DNA of 64,000 bases, from NCBI RefSeq assembly GCF_017834145.1, contig NZ_JAFIDA010000001.1, positions 1,860,001 through 1,924,000 on the forward strand. The letters run 5' to 3'. Every line of letters begins with the position of its first letter. Position 1 is the stretch's first letter. This stretch comes from Leucobacter exalbidus. GTDB lineage: Bacteria; Actinomycetota; Actinomycetes; Actinomycetales; Microbacteriaceae. Positions 17,633-26,102 of this stretch are shown piece by piece. A program made the position numbers and the translations under genes. The notes under the pieces are model-generated. The model did no database searches. It saw only the letters and a program-made list of their open reading frames with translations, and was not told the origin of the DNA.

Positions 17633-18553
17633 TTAGCGGCCGTCGTCCTCTTCCATCGGAATCACCTTGACGACTTCGGTGACGCTGATGCGACCCACGC
17701 CCGCAGCCCCGTCTTCCTCAATTTCGTCGCGAATGGTGCGCACGGTATCGGTGCTCGTACCCACCTGGCGCAACTCGTGCACGAGCTGTTCGAGCTCGGC
17801 ACCGCCTGCCATCAGCCCCGTGAGCTCCTCGAGCGAGATATTCTCCTTCTCGTGGTAACCGATGCTCTGGCCGCGCTTCAGCAGCAAGAATCGGTCGCCC
17901 ACCGGGTAGGCGTGGTGCGGGTTGTGCGTGATGAATACCACGCCCAGGCCACGGTCGCGGGCCTGGATGATGTAGCGCAGCACGACACCCGACTGCTTCA
18001 CGCCGAGGGCGGCAGTGGGCTCGTCGAGGATGAGTACCTTTGCGCCAAAGTACACCGCGCGCGCAATCGCCACACACTGCCGCTCGCCACCCGAGAGGGT
18101 GCCGATTGGCTGGTCGACATCGCGCAAGTCGATGCCCATGTCGAGCAGCTCACGCTTGGCGGTCGCACGCATGAACTCGACGTCGAGGCGCTTGAACGGC
18201 CCCTTGCCCTTGGACTTTTCAGAGCCGAGGAAGAAGTTGCGCCACACCGGCATCAGCGGGGCCACCGCGAGATCCTGGTACACCGTTGCGATACCGCGGT
18301 TGAGCGCCTCACGGGGTGACCCCAGCTTGACGGCTTCGCCCTCGATCAAGAATTCGCCGCCGGTGTGCTGGTGCAGACCTGCAATGATCTTGATGAGCGT
18401 GGATTTGCCCGCGCCGTTGTCGCCCAGCACGCACATCACCTCGCCTGCGCTCACCTTCAGGCTGACATCGCGCAGGGCGATGATGTTGCCGTAGCGCTTC
18501 TCGGCCTCGCGTAGCTCTACGAGCGGTGCGTTGGCAGTAATTGTAGCGTTCAC
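17633..18553 (-). CDS. Sugar ABC transporter ATP-binding protein (single-domain, CUT2 type)
   Basis: A 306-residue ATPase. Walker A is GDNGAGKST (about 44-52), the signature [14 protein letters not shown] (about 150), Walker [12 protein letters not shown], and the switch is FITHN. Ribose-type ATPases are usually about 500 residues with two nucleotide domains. This one has a single domain plus a 50-residue acidic C-terminal extension (EIEEDGAAG), like FrcA-type proteins. GTG start overlapping the permease stop by four bases. It powers uptake of a sugar or cyclitol bound by the 19619 lipoprotein. Confidence 0.85.
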   Translation of the reverse strand: MNATITANAPLVELREAEKRYGNIIALRDVSLKVSAGEVMCVLGDNGAGKSTLIKIIAGLHQHTGGEFLIEGEAVKLGSPREALNRGIATVYQDLAVAPLMPVWRNFFLGSEKSKGKGPFKRLDVEFMRATAKRELLDMGIDLRDVDQPIGTLSGGERQCVAIARAVYFGAKVLILDEPTAALGVKQSGVVLRYIIQARDRGLGVVFITHNPHHAYPVGDRFLLLKRGQSIGYHEKENISLEELTGLMAGGAELEQLVHELRQVGTSTDTVRTIRDEIEEDGAAGVGRISVTEVVKVIPMEEDDGR

Positions 18554-19596
18554 TTTTTACCTCCCCGGGCTGCGCGTCGCTGCAGCGTGAAGTTGAGCAC
18601 GGTCGCTCCCAGAAGCATGGCGCCCAAGAAGAACTTGAGCCAGTCAGGGTTCCACTCTGCGTACACGACACCCTTGAGGGCCATGCCGTAGATCAGGGCG
18701 CCGATGGCGCCGCCGATGGCCGAACCGTAACCGCCGGTCATGAGGCAACCACCGACCACCGCGGCGATGATGTAGAGGAACTCGTTACCAATGCCCTCAC
18801 CCGACTGCACCGTCTTGAATGCGAACAGCTGGTGCATGCCGAGCAGCCAGGCGCAGAAACCCACGCCCATGTACAGCAGAATCTTGGTGCGCACCACGGG
18901 CACGCCCACGGCGCGAGCCGCATCGGGAGCGCCGCCCGAGGCGAAGATCCAGTTACCGGCGCGGGTGCGCTTCAGGATCCAGGTAGCGATGATCACGAGC
19001 AGGATCCAGTAGAAGACCGTGATCTTCACCTTGACCCCGAATACCGGAATATCCGACGCAAACACTGCGGCTGCCGACTCGAAGCCGGGCCAGTTTGCGA
19101 TCGAAGGGGCCGCAACCCCGCCCGTGATCAGACGCGTGACACCCAGGTTCAAGCCCGTCAACATGAAGAACGTGGCCAGGGTGATGATGAAACTCGAGAG
19201 CTTCGTCTTGGTCAACAGCCAACCGTTAATCAACCCCACCAGCAGCGAGAAGACGAGACCGATGATCGCGCCGACCCACACGTTGCCGCCGAACCAGTAC
19301 ATGAATAGCGAGGCAGACAGGGCAGATGAGATGACGCCGACGCCGGCCGACAGATCGACCTCGCCGCCAATCATCAGCAGCGAGACACCCACGGCCATGA
19401 TGCCCACGGTAGAGGCACCGTAGAGGATCGTGGCAATGGATTCAGGCTGGGTGAACTGCGGTGACACCACCGCAAACATGATCGCCAAGACGATGGCGGC
19501 GGTCGCAGCACCCGATTCAGGCTTCGTAAAGAAGCGCGTGAACAGGTTGCCCGAGGCCACTCGTTCGTCAAACTTTGGCGCAGTAGCTGTAGACAT
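18550..19596 (-). CDS. Sugar ABC transporter permease (CUT2/RbsC type)
   Basis: A 348-residue permease with about nine hydrophobic helices. The conserved [13 protein letters not shown] (about 85) and the C-terminal [20 protein letters not shown] (about 270) are hallmarks of the BPD_transp_2 family (RbsC, FrcC, IatP). Start: ATG at 19596; the earlier frame to 19638 overlaps the binding-protein stop and lacks a ribosome-binding site. It sits between binding-protein and ATPase genes, a complete importer. Confidence 0.85.
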   Translation of the reverse strand: MSTATAPKFDERVASGNLFTRFFTKPESGAATAAIVLAIMFAVVSPQFTQPESIATILYGASTVGIMAVGVSLLMIGGEVDLSAGVGVISSALSASLFMYWFGGNVWVGAIIGLVFSLLVGLINGWLLTKTKLSSFIITLATFFMLTGLNLGVTRLITGGVAAPSIANWPGFESAAAVFASDIPVFGVKVKITVFYWILLVIIATWILKRTRAGNWIFASGGAPDAARAVGVPVVRTKILLYMGVGFCAWLLGMHQLFAFKTVQSGEGIGNEFLYIIAAVVGGCLMTGGYGSAIGGAIGALIYGMALKGVVYAEWNPDWLKFFLGAMLLGATVLNFTLQRRAARGGKK

Positions 19597-19618
19597 AGAA
19601 TTCAACTCTCTCGCGGCA

Positions 19619-20608
19619 TTACTTGAACTGCGCGGCAACGCTCTCGGCGTTGTCTGCGTTCACGACTGCGGGACCGGTGAGCACGGCCTGGCCACCACCG
19701 AGGACGTAACCGCCATCGGTGAACAGGCGCACAGCCTCAACTGACTCGTAGCCCTGCATGAACGGCTGCTGGTCGATACCGAAGAGCATCGTGCCATCCT
19801 TAATGGCTGCGTAAACGTCGGGGTTCAGGTCGGTGGTGGCTAGTTTTGCCGAGCTCCCCGCATCTGAGATCGCGTCAACCGCTGTCATGGCGAACGGAGC
19901 GCCGAGCGTCAGCACGGCGTCGATGTCCTTGTTGGTCTGCAGTTTCGAGGTGATCGTCGAGGAGACGTTCGTCATATCAGTGCCCTGTACGTACAGGACC
20001 TCAGAGGTGCCCTCGAACTTATCGGCAAGACCCTCGCAACGCGCCTCAAGGCCGACGTGGCCCTGCTCCTGGATCACGCAGATGGCCTTCTTCAGACCCG
20101 CATCGTTGAGCTGTTCAGCTGCAGCCTGGCCAGCGATGAACTCGTTCTGGCCGAAGTGCGCCAGAATGCCCAGATCCTTATATTCCTCTTCGCCCGCATT
20201 GATGCTGAAGACGGGGATGCCAGCGGCGATCGCCTTCTCGACCTCGCCCGACATGGCGTCGGCCTTGGCGAGGGTGACGACGATGCCGTCGACGTCCTGG
20301 TCGACAGCCTGCTGCACGAGCTGTGCCTGGCGGGCACCATCGGGGTCAGAGGTGTAGAGCAGGTTGATGTTGTTGAGATCCGCTGCGTTCTCGGCGCCCG
20401 CGCGAATGGTGTCCCAGAAGGTGTCTCCGGGGGCTGCGTGCGTGATCAGCGCAACCTTCAGCTCTTCCGTCTTGGGTGCTGCGTCGTCACCACCAGCGGC
20501 TCCTCCGCCCGCACCAGCGGGGCTTCCACAGGCGGCAAGGAGCAGGGCTCCGGTTGCTGCGACGCCGGCAAAACCGGCACGGCTCCAACGCTTCATATTT
20601 GACTTCAT
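19619..20608 (-). CDS. Sugar-binding lipoprotein of a CUT2 ABC importer
   Basis: A 329-residue periplasmic-binding-protein type 1 (ribose/inositol class). The signal peptide has a lipobox (LLAACGSPAG, Cys near residue 26) and a Gly-rich linker. The binding fold contains DGIVVTLAKAD and AHFGQNEFIAG segments typical of RbsB/IatA-like proteins. ATG at 20608 after GGAG; the GTG three codons upstream overlaps that ribosome-binding site. Given the flanking dehydrogenases and IolD paralogue, a cyclitol or keto-inositol is a reasonable ligand guess, not shown by sequence. Confidence 0.85.
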   Translation of the reverse strand: MKSNMKRWSRAGFAGVAATGALLLAACGSPAGAGGGAAGGDDAAPKTEELKVALITHAAPGDTFWDTIRAGAENAADLNNINLLYTSDPDGARQAQLVQQAVDQDVDGIVVTLAKADAMSGEVEKAIAAGIPVFSINAGEEEYKDLGILAHFGQNEFIAGQAAAEQLNDAGLKKAICVIQEQGHVGLEARCEGLADKFEGTSEVLYVQGTDMTNVSSTITSKLQTNKDIDAVLTLGAPFAMTAVDAISDAGSSAKLATTDLNPDVYAAIKDGTMLFGIDQQPFMQGYESVEAVRLFTDGGYVLGGGQAVLTGPAVVNADNAESVAAQFK

Positions 20609-20650
20609 TGTCTTCACTCCATCGTGTTGATTGAACTAATGTCGTTACAA

Positions 20651-20680
20651 AGATTAGCTCTGACTTGTACAGTACCCCAA
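20651..20680 (-). promoter_or_regulatory. Candidate promoter of the sugar ABC operon
   Basis: Minus-strand TTGGGG (20680-20675), 18 bases, TAATCT (20656-20651), about 40 bases before the start codon. The LacI palindrome of the two neighbouring promoters is absent, although the segment contains the weak palindrome GTACTGTAC. Confidence 0.4.
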
Positions 20681-20727
20681 GATCCGCGCTCTGGCGACTT
20701 TTCGGGTAAAGGTTGGGTAACAACCCG

Positions 20728-21672
20728 CTAACTTCTGGGCAAAGCTTTCGAAACAGCCTCGGCTGCCATTTGAAATGTCGCTGCCATCGCGGCTTTTGAC
20801 AGCCCGGTGGTGTGCGGGCTCAAGAGCACACGCGGGTCGTGCGCAAGCGGGTGTGCGTGCGTGGGCTCGCTCTCGAACACGTCAAGACCCACCCCTCCCA
20901 GTTGGCCAGACTCCAACCCCCACACGATCGTGGCGGTCGAAATCAGCTCAGCCCGGGCACAGTTCACCACTACCAGGCCGGGCTTCGCCGTGGCCAGCAG
21001 CTCGCGCGGCACGAGCTCGCCGTCTCCCCCGGGCAAATGCAGTGTGAGTGCATCTGCGCGAGCGACGGCCTCAGCCAGCGACACATTCTCGAAGTCGTCG
21101 GCCTGTACGAAGGGATCGTGAATCAGCACACGCATGCCAAAGGCGGTCGCGAACCCGGCCACGATGCGGCCGATACGGCCATAGCCCAAGATCGCCAGCG
21201 TCAAACCGTGCGCGTCGCCGGGCACCGGCACCGGGCCCGATCCCCACTCATCAGCAGCGACGTAGCGGTGCGATTCGGGTACGCGCTTCACCAGCGACAG
21301 CAGCATCGCAAACGCGCCCTCGGCAACCGCCCTGGCGTTACTTCCCGGCGTGGTGGCGACCACGATGCCCCGGGCTTCAGCCTCGGCGACGTCGACCCGC
21401 TCGACCCCCACGCCGGTGCGCGCCACCACTCGCAGAGCGGGCATGCGATCAAGCAGCGGGCCGTCAACATCGTAGGCCGCGCGCACGATGGCGCCCTGCG
21501 CCACCGCGAAGTCGCCCGGCGAGGGATTGCTCACGAACTGCACGTCCTCGCCCAGAAATGGCGTCACGAGCGCCGGATCGACGGGCCCGAGACCCACGAC
21601 GATCGGGCCCAGTACGGCGGGCGGCTGAAGAGCGGACGCCTGATCTCCGGGACTGCCCACACCGGCGGTCAT
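20728..21672 (-). CDS. D-isomer 2-hydroxyacid dehydrogenase (phosphoglycerate/hydroxypyruvate reductase type)
   Basis: A 314-residue NAD-dependent dehydrogenase. The nucleotide motif is GYGRIGRIVA (about 155). The catalytic Arg is in NCARAELI, Glu in FESEP, and His in SPHTTGLSKAA. The start is ATG at 21672 in an ATGA overlap with the aldolase gene; the longer frame to 21831 runs through that gene. In context it may reduce hydroxypyruvate, tartronate semialdehyde or another 2-keto acid released by the upstream aldolase. Confidence 0.8.
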   Translation of the reverse strand: MTAGVGSPGDQASALQPPAVLGPIVVGLGPVDPALVTPFLGEDVQFVSNPSPGDFAVAQGAIVRAAYDVDGPLLDRMPALRVVARTGVGVERVDVAEAEARGIVVATTPGSNARAVAEGAFAMLLSLVKRVPESHRYVAADEWGSGPVPVPGDAHGLTLAILGYGRIGRIVAGFATAFGMRVLIHDPFVQADDFENVSLAEAVARADALTLHLPGGDGELVPRELLATAKPGLVVVNCARAELISTATIVWGLESGQLGGVGLDVFESEPTHAHPLAHDPRVLLSPHTTGLSKAAMAATFQMAAEAVSKALPRS

Positions 21673-22496
21673 GATGCACGCCCTAGGTTGGGCAGCGCAC
21701 CGCGCACCGTCGCGGCCAGCAGCGTCGCGTCTGATCCGATGGCGATAAAAGTGAAGCCGCGTGCGAGATACGCCTCGGCGCCCGCTCGATCGTTCGTCAA
21801 AATACCCGCCACTTTTCCGTGTGCCGCGCACGACGCAACCACGCGGTCGAGGGCGGCCTGAAACACCGGTTCATCGAAGCGCCTGGGCACCCCCAGCGCA
21901 TAACTGAGGTCTTGCGGGCCAACGAACAATACGTCGGCCCCTGGCGTCGCCGCGATCGCGTCGAGTTCGTCCATCGCCCCCGCGGTTTCGATCTGCACGA
22001 TTCCCACCGCGCGGTCATTCGCGGCGTCGAGAGCAGCGACCTCGCCGCCCCAGCGGGCCGCACGATTGTAGGTCGCCACCCCGCGATCGCCCTCGGGCGG
22101 ATAGAGCCGGTGGCGCAATGCGTCAGCTGCCTCTGCTGCACTCGAGATGCGGGGCAGCATGACCCCAGCCGCCCCAGCGTCGAGCACGCGCCCAACACGA
22201 ATGCGATCGGGAGTTTCCACGCGCACGAGCGTGGCCACGCCGTAAGCCCCGGCCGCGGCAACGACGGCACCGACCTCGGCCTCGTCACCGCCGCCATGTT
22301 CAAGATCAACGAGCACCCAGTCGAGTCCGGCCGAGGCACACACCTCGGCCGAGGTCACTGACCCGAGCCCGAGGAAGGTGCCCACGGTGGGCTCCCGCGC
22401 GAGAAAGCGTGCGCGCAGGGCGCGGCCCGCGGCGAGCGGGCTGGTGCTCACCTGAACGGCGTTTGCCTGAGCAGAGCCTGCCTGTGCGGCGCTCAT
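21669..22496 (-). CDS. HpcH/HpaI-family aldolase
   Basis: A 275-residue class II pyruvate-type aldolase (relatives: GarL, HpcH, RhmA). Visible landmarks: LVDLEHGG (about 60-67, His base), the PRISS segment near 110, QIETAGAMDELDAI (about 165, metal-binding Glu), FVGPQDLSYALG (about 190, metal-binding Asp) and AIGSDATLL near the end. It should cleave a 2-keto-3-deoxy acid to pyruvate plus an aldehyde. It overlaps genes on both sides by four bases, so it is translationally coupled to the IolD paralogue and to the hydroxyacid dehydrogenase. Confidence 0.85.
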   Translation of the reverse strand: MSAAQAGSAQANAVQVSTSPLAAGRALRARFLAREPTVGTFLGLGSVTSAEVCASAGLDWVLVDLEHGGGDEAEVGAVVAAAGAYGVATLVRVETPDRIRVGRVLDAGAAGVMLPRISSAAEAADALRHRLYPPEGDRGVATYNRAARWGGEVAALDAANDRAVGIVQIETAGAMDELDAIAATPGADVLFVGPQDLSYALGVPRRFDEPVFQAALDRVVASCAAHGKVAGILTNDRAGAEAYLARGFTFIAIGSDATLLAATVRGALPNLGRAS

Positions 22497-24442
22497 CCGT
22501 GCCACCGCTGATTCGCGCGGCCCTCAAGGTAGCTCGCGAGTTCAGCGCTCGTGTCGGGCCCCGCTGACTCTTCAGCCGGCGAAACATCCCACCACACCTC
22601 AGAGCCGGGCAGATCCACGTGCGGAATGGTCGGCACGACAATCACGACCGGGCCCTGCACATCGCGGGTCTCGGCGAGTGCCTGACGCACTTCATCGGCG
22701 GTGTACGGCTTGCGCACCACGGCACCCAGGCCTGCCGCGATCTGCACGAGATCGATGTTCAAGTAGTCGCCCTCGAGCCGGCCAGCGTCAGAGCCTGCGA
22801 GCGAGCCGCCCTCTTCTCGGTACCGAAACTCGTTGGCGAAGTGCTCGCCGGTGCGCCACATCTGCAGCCGACGAATCACCTGGTAGCCGTGGTTTTCAGA
22901 AACCACGAGGGTGAAGGGAATGCGTTCTTGCGCCGCCGTCACGATCTCGGTGGGCGCCATCACAAACGTGCCGTCGCCGATGAACGCGGTGACGCGGTGG
23001 CTGTGGTCGGGGTCAGCAAGCCGCACACCCATCGCGGCGGGCAGCTCGTAGCCCATGCACGAGAACCCAAACTCGAGGTGCGCGTGACGCCCGTTGGTGG
23101 CATCCCACACCTTCTGCAGGTCGCCGGGAGGGCCACCGGCCGCCGCCACGATCGTGTCGCCCGGCTGCGCGTGCTCCTGCAGCAGGCCAATGAGCTGGCC
23201 CTGCGTCAGGATGGCATCAGTATCGGGCACCTCTGGGCGGGTGGCCTTATCAAACACCTGATCCGGATCAAGCGCCGCCGCGCGCACCGGAGCCCACTTC
23301 GCGCGCGCTGCCGCAATATCAGCGGCCCATTCGGCATCAACCTGGTAGCTCTGCAGCACCCCGGTGAGCAGCTCGAGCGCGAGCCGGGCGTCGGCGACCG
23401 CGGCAAACGCGCCCTGTTTCACCGCGTCGTGTTCGACCACGTTGATCGAGGCAAACTGCACCTCGGGGTGCTGGAAAATCGACTGCGAGGCCGTCGCAAA
23501 ATCGGTCAGGCGCGTGCCAATGTGCAGCACGAAATCGGCGCGCTCAACCAGCCGGTTCGTCTCGGGCGACCCCTCGAGGCCGATCCCATCGACGCGGAAC
23601 GGACCATCTTCAGACACCGCGCCCTTGCCCGCGAAGGTCTCGCTGATGGGCAGGCCGGTGCGGCGCCCCAGCTCGGTGAGCTGCTCTTGCGCATCAGAGT
23701 AGATCACGCCGCCGCCCGCAATAATCAGGGGCCGGCGCGCACGCCTGAGCTTGCTCGCGATCTCGGCGATCTCGGCGGCATCGGGCACGCGGCGCCGGAT
23801 CACCCAGTCGCGATCCTCAAAGAACTCGACGGGGAAGTCATAGGCGTGCGACTGCACGTCTTGCGGCAACGAGAGCACGACGGCGCCCGTTTCTTCGGGG
23901 TTCGCCAGCACCCGAAACGCCTGCGGCAGCGCCGTGAGCAGCTGCTCGGGGCGATTGATGCGATCAAAGAAGCGCGAGATTGGGCGGAACGCGTCGTTCA
24001 CGGTGACATCGGGGGTGCCCGGCAGATCGATCTGCTGCAGCACGGGGCCCTGGCGGCGGGTGGCGTAGGTGTCGCCGGGCAACAGCAGTAGTGGGATCCG
24101 GTTGACGGTGGCGAGTGCCGCCGCGGTCAAGAGGTTCGTGGCGCCCGGGCCCACCGAGGCCGTGACGGCGAGGGTTTGGCGGCGCTTGGCCGCCTTTGCG
24201 AACCCCGTGGCGAGGTGCGCAATTGCCTGCTCGTTGCGGCCCTGCACGAAGGGCAGCACGTCTGCGTACTGCGCAAACGCCTGGCCGAGCCCGGCGACGT
24301 TACCGTGGCCGAAAATGCCCAGTGCGGCGGGCACGAAACGCCGCCGTACGCCATCGGCGACCGTGTACTGGGCTGCCGTGTACCGAACGATTGCTTGAGA
24401 AACTGTAAGCCTGACGGTGTTACCCGAGAGTCCTTGCACCAT
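22493..24442 (-). CDS. IolD-like thiamin-diphosphate hydrolase (second copy)
   Basis: A 649-residue ThDP enzyme most like IolD, trihydroxycyclohexane-1,2-dione acylhydrolase, the cyclitol ring-opening step. The N-terminal FGHGNVAGLGQAF (about 43-55) is an IolD signature. RNEQAIAH carries the activating Glu, the ThDP motif is GDGTFVMAPTE through NHGYQ, and the C terminus has the WWDV motif. The canonical IolD at 59264 shares these but differs past the ThDP motif, where this copy has a distinct segment (RRLQMWRTGEHF). ATG after AGGAG. It is embedded with an aldolase, hydroxyacid dehydrogenase and aldehyde dehydrogenase instead of iolB and iolA, so substrate and product may be variants of the inositol intermediates. 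Confidence 0.75.
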   Translation of the reverse strand: MVQGLSGNTVRLTVSQAIVRYTAAQYTVADGVRRRFVPAALGIFGHGNVAGLGQAFAQYADVLPFVQGRNEQAIAHLATGFAKAAKRRQTLAVTASVGPGATNLLTAAALATVNRIPLLLLPGDTYATRRQGPVLQQIDLPGTPDVTVNDAFRPISRFFDRINRPEQLLTALPQAFRVLANPEETGAVVLSLPQDVQSHAYDFPVEFFEDRDWVIRRRVPDAAEIAEIASKLRRARRPLIIAGGGVIYSDAQEQLTELGRRTGLPISETFAGKGAVSEDGPFRVDGIGLEGSPETNRLVERADFVLHIGTRLTDFATASQSIFQHPEVQFASINVVEHDAVKQGAFAAVADARLALELLTGVLQSYQVDAEWAADIAAARAKWAPVRAAALDPDQVFDKATRPEVPDTDAILTQGQLIGLLQEHAQPGDTIVAAAGGPPGDLQKVWDATNGRHAHLEFGFSCMGYELPAAMGVRLADPDHSHRVTAFIGDGTFVMAPTEIVTAAQERIPFTLVVSENHGYQVIRRLQMWRTGEHFANEFRYREEGGSLAGSDAGRLEGDYLNIDLVQIAAGLGAVVRKPYTADEVRQALAETRDVQGPVVIVVPTIPHVDLPGSEVWWDVSPAEESAGPDTSAELASYLEGRANQRWHG

Positions 24443-24493
24443 TGCTGTGCTCCTTGCTGAGCGATTAAAAGTGTGAAAAGTGGTGGCGGCGCG

Positions 24494-25948
24494 TTAGCTG
24501 TGCATGATGACGGTCTTGACCTCGGTCATCTCTTCGACCGTGGAGCGCACGCCCTCCTTGCCGTAGCCACTGGCCTTGAACCCGCCATACGGCATCAGGT
24601 CAGCGCGCCACAGCGGCGTCCATCCCAGGTGCACACTGCCGGCATCGATCTCGCGCATGGCCCGGATCCCCTCGGCGAGGGTGCCCCCGAAGACACCGGC
24701 GGCGAGGCCGTACGGGGTGCCGTTTGCAGCCTCGATGGCGGCGTCAAACGAGTCGACCGCAGTGACGGCGACAGCAGGGCCGAACAGCTCCTCCTGGGCA
24801 ATCGCCTGGCGCGTGTGCACCCCGGCCACGATTGCAGGCGAGACGAATCCGCCGTCTCGGACGCCACCCGTCAACAACTGTGCGCCCTCGCTCACGGCCT
24901 GCGCCAGGCTACGTTCGACACGCTCTGCCTCGCGCTCGGTGATGAGCGGGCCGAGCGTCGTACCGGTCGCGAAGGGATCGCCCATGCGAATCGCCTCGAC
25001 CTTGGGTACGAGGGCGTCAAGAAAGTCTCGCTCGATATCGCTGTGCACGATGACGCGCTGCACCGAGATGCAGACCTGACCGCCGTTGACGTAGCCGCCA
25101 GCGGCCACCGCGGTCGCGGCCTTTTCGAGGTCGGCGCCCGGCAGAATCAGCGTCGGCGATGAGGCACCGAGCTCAAGGGAGAGCTTCTTGATGCCGGCGA
25201 GGCGAGAAATGCGTTCGCCCACCCCCGTTGATCCGGTGAATGAAATCTTGCGCACTCGGGCGTCGCTCACGAGTGCGTCGCCGATGGTGCCGCCCGATCC
25301 GGTGACGACCGACAGCACGCCCTCGGGGAGGCCGGCCTCGACAAACAGCTGCGCGAGGGCGAGCGCGGTGAGCGGCGTAGCGCCCGCGGGCTTCAGAATG
25401 ACCGCGTTGCCCGCGGCGAGCGCGGGAGCGAGCTTGTGCAGCACGAGCAGCGCCGGGTAGTTGAAGGGGGTGATTGCGACGACGATGCCCACGGGCTGGC
25501 GCAGCGTAAAACCGACCTTGTTCTGGCCCGTGCCGGGGTTGGCGTCGAGGGGCAGGGAGTCGCCGTAGAGCTGGGTGCCCTCGTGCGCGGCGAGCCTGAT
25601 GATCGCGCCCGAGCGGCGGGCTTCACCCAGCGCCTCGCCGAGCGGTTTGCCGTTCTCGGCCGAGATGATGGCGCCGATGCTGTCGGCCCGCTCGTCGGCG
25701 AGGTTGGCGGCGCGCTGCAGGATCGCGGCGCGCTCGTGGGCCGGGGTACGGCGCCAGACGGCGGCGCCGCGTTCGGCTGCGTTGAGTGCGGCTTCGACGT
25801 CGGCCTCATTTGCAAGGGCGACCTCTCCGACGGCTCGACCGTCGAACGGTGAGCGTACCTCGCCGCGGGCGCCCGTGGCTGCCTCGCGCCACTCACCTCC
25901 GATGAGGAGACCGAAGTTACCGTGTTCGTGTGTGCCGTGATTACTCAT
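24494..25948 (-). CDS. NAD(P)-dependent aldehyde dehydrogenase
   Basis: A 484-residue ALDH-superfamily enzyme. The FNYPALL segment lies near 150, the catalytic Glu is in LSLELGASSP (about 245), the catalytic Cys in NGGQVCISVQ (about 280), and the C-terminal ELFGPAVAV motif follows. It resembles lactaldehyde/GAPN-type ALDHs, not the methylmalonate-semialdehyde type encoded at 62189. Start: ATG at 25948 with AAGG upstream; the longer frame to 26020 enters the operator. First gene of the operon behind operator copy 2. It probably oxidises the aldehyde produced by the IolD paralogue or the aldolase. Confidence 0.8.
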   Translation of the reverse strand: MSNHGTHEHGNFGLLIGGEWREAATGARGEVRSPFDGRAVGEVALANEADVEAALNAAERGAAVWRRTPAHERAAILQRAANLADERADSIGAIISAENGKPLGEALGEARRSGAIIRLAAHEGTQLYGDSLPLDANPGTGQNKVGFTLRQPVGIVVAITPFNYPALLVLHKLAPALAAGNAVILKPAGATPLTALALAQLFVEAGLPEGVLSVVTGSGGTIGDALVSDARVRKISFTGSTGVGERISRLAGIKKLSLELGASSPTLILPGADLEKAATAVAAGGYVNGGQVCISVQRVIVHSDIERDFLDALVPKVEAIRMGDPFATGTTLGPLITEREAERVERSLAQAVSEGAQLLTGGVRDGGFVSPAIVAGVHTRQAIAQEELFGPAVAVTAVDSFDAAIEAANGTPYGLAAGVFGGTLAEGIRAMREIDAGSVHLGWTPLWRADLMPYGGFKASGYGKEGVRSTVEEMTEVKTVIMHS

Positions 25949-25983
25949 GTCGTGCGCCCTTGCCTTGCCCGTCGACGTTGATC

Positions 25984-26039
25984 TGGACCGATGATTTGGA
26001 CCGGTCCAAATTGTAAGCACATGTGGCCTGCCACGTCAA
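25984..26039 (-). promoter_or_regulatory. Promoter with LacI-type operator, copy 2
   Basis: Minus-strand TTGACG (26039-26034), 18 bases, TACAAT (26015-26010), then the 16-base palindrome TTTGGACCGGTCCAAA (25995-26010) overlapping the -10. A half site TGGACCG follows at 25984-25990. Divergent LacI gene starts at 26103. The match to 17399-17441 in all parts makes this the repressor's likely operator. Confidence 0.8.
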
Positions 26040-26102
26040 CCTCGCCTGCGCCGGGCGCGGGCCGCTGCCTTTGGGGCGAGCCCGGCATGGCACGATAGAC
26101 GC

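Noticed and set aside
19968..19980. CGTCATATCA inside the sugar-binding-protein gene as another iol-type operator
   Set aside because: It lies in coding sequence far from a promoter and lacks the flanking bases shared by the three promoter copies.
22619..24091. 490-codon plus-strand frame opposite the IolD paralogue
   Set aside because: Its translation is His/Arg-rich and shows no motif, whereas the minus strand has complete ThDP-enzyme motifs. Several similar frames (9096, 20812, 60221) were rejected for the same reason.
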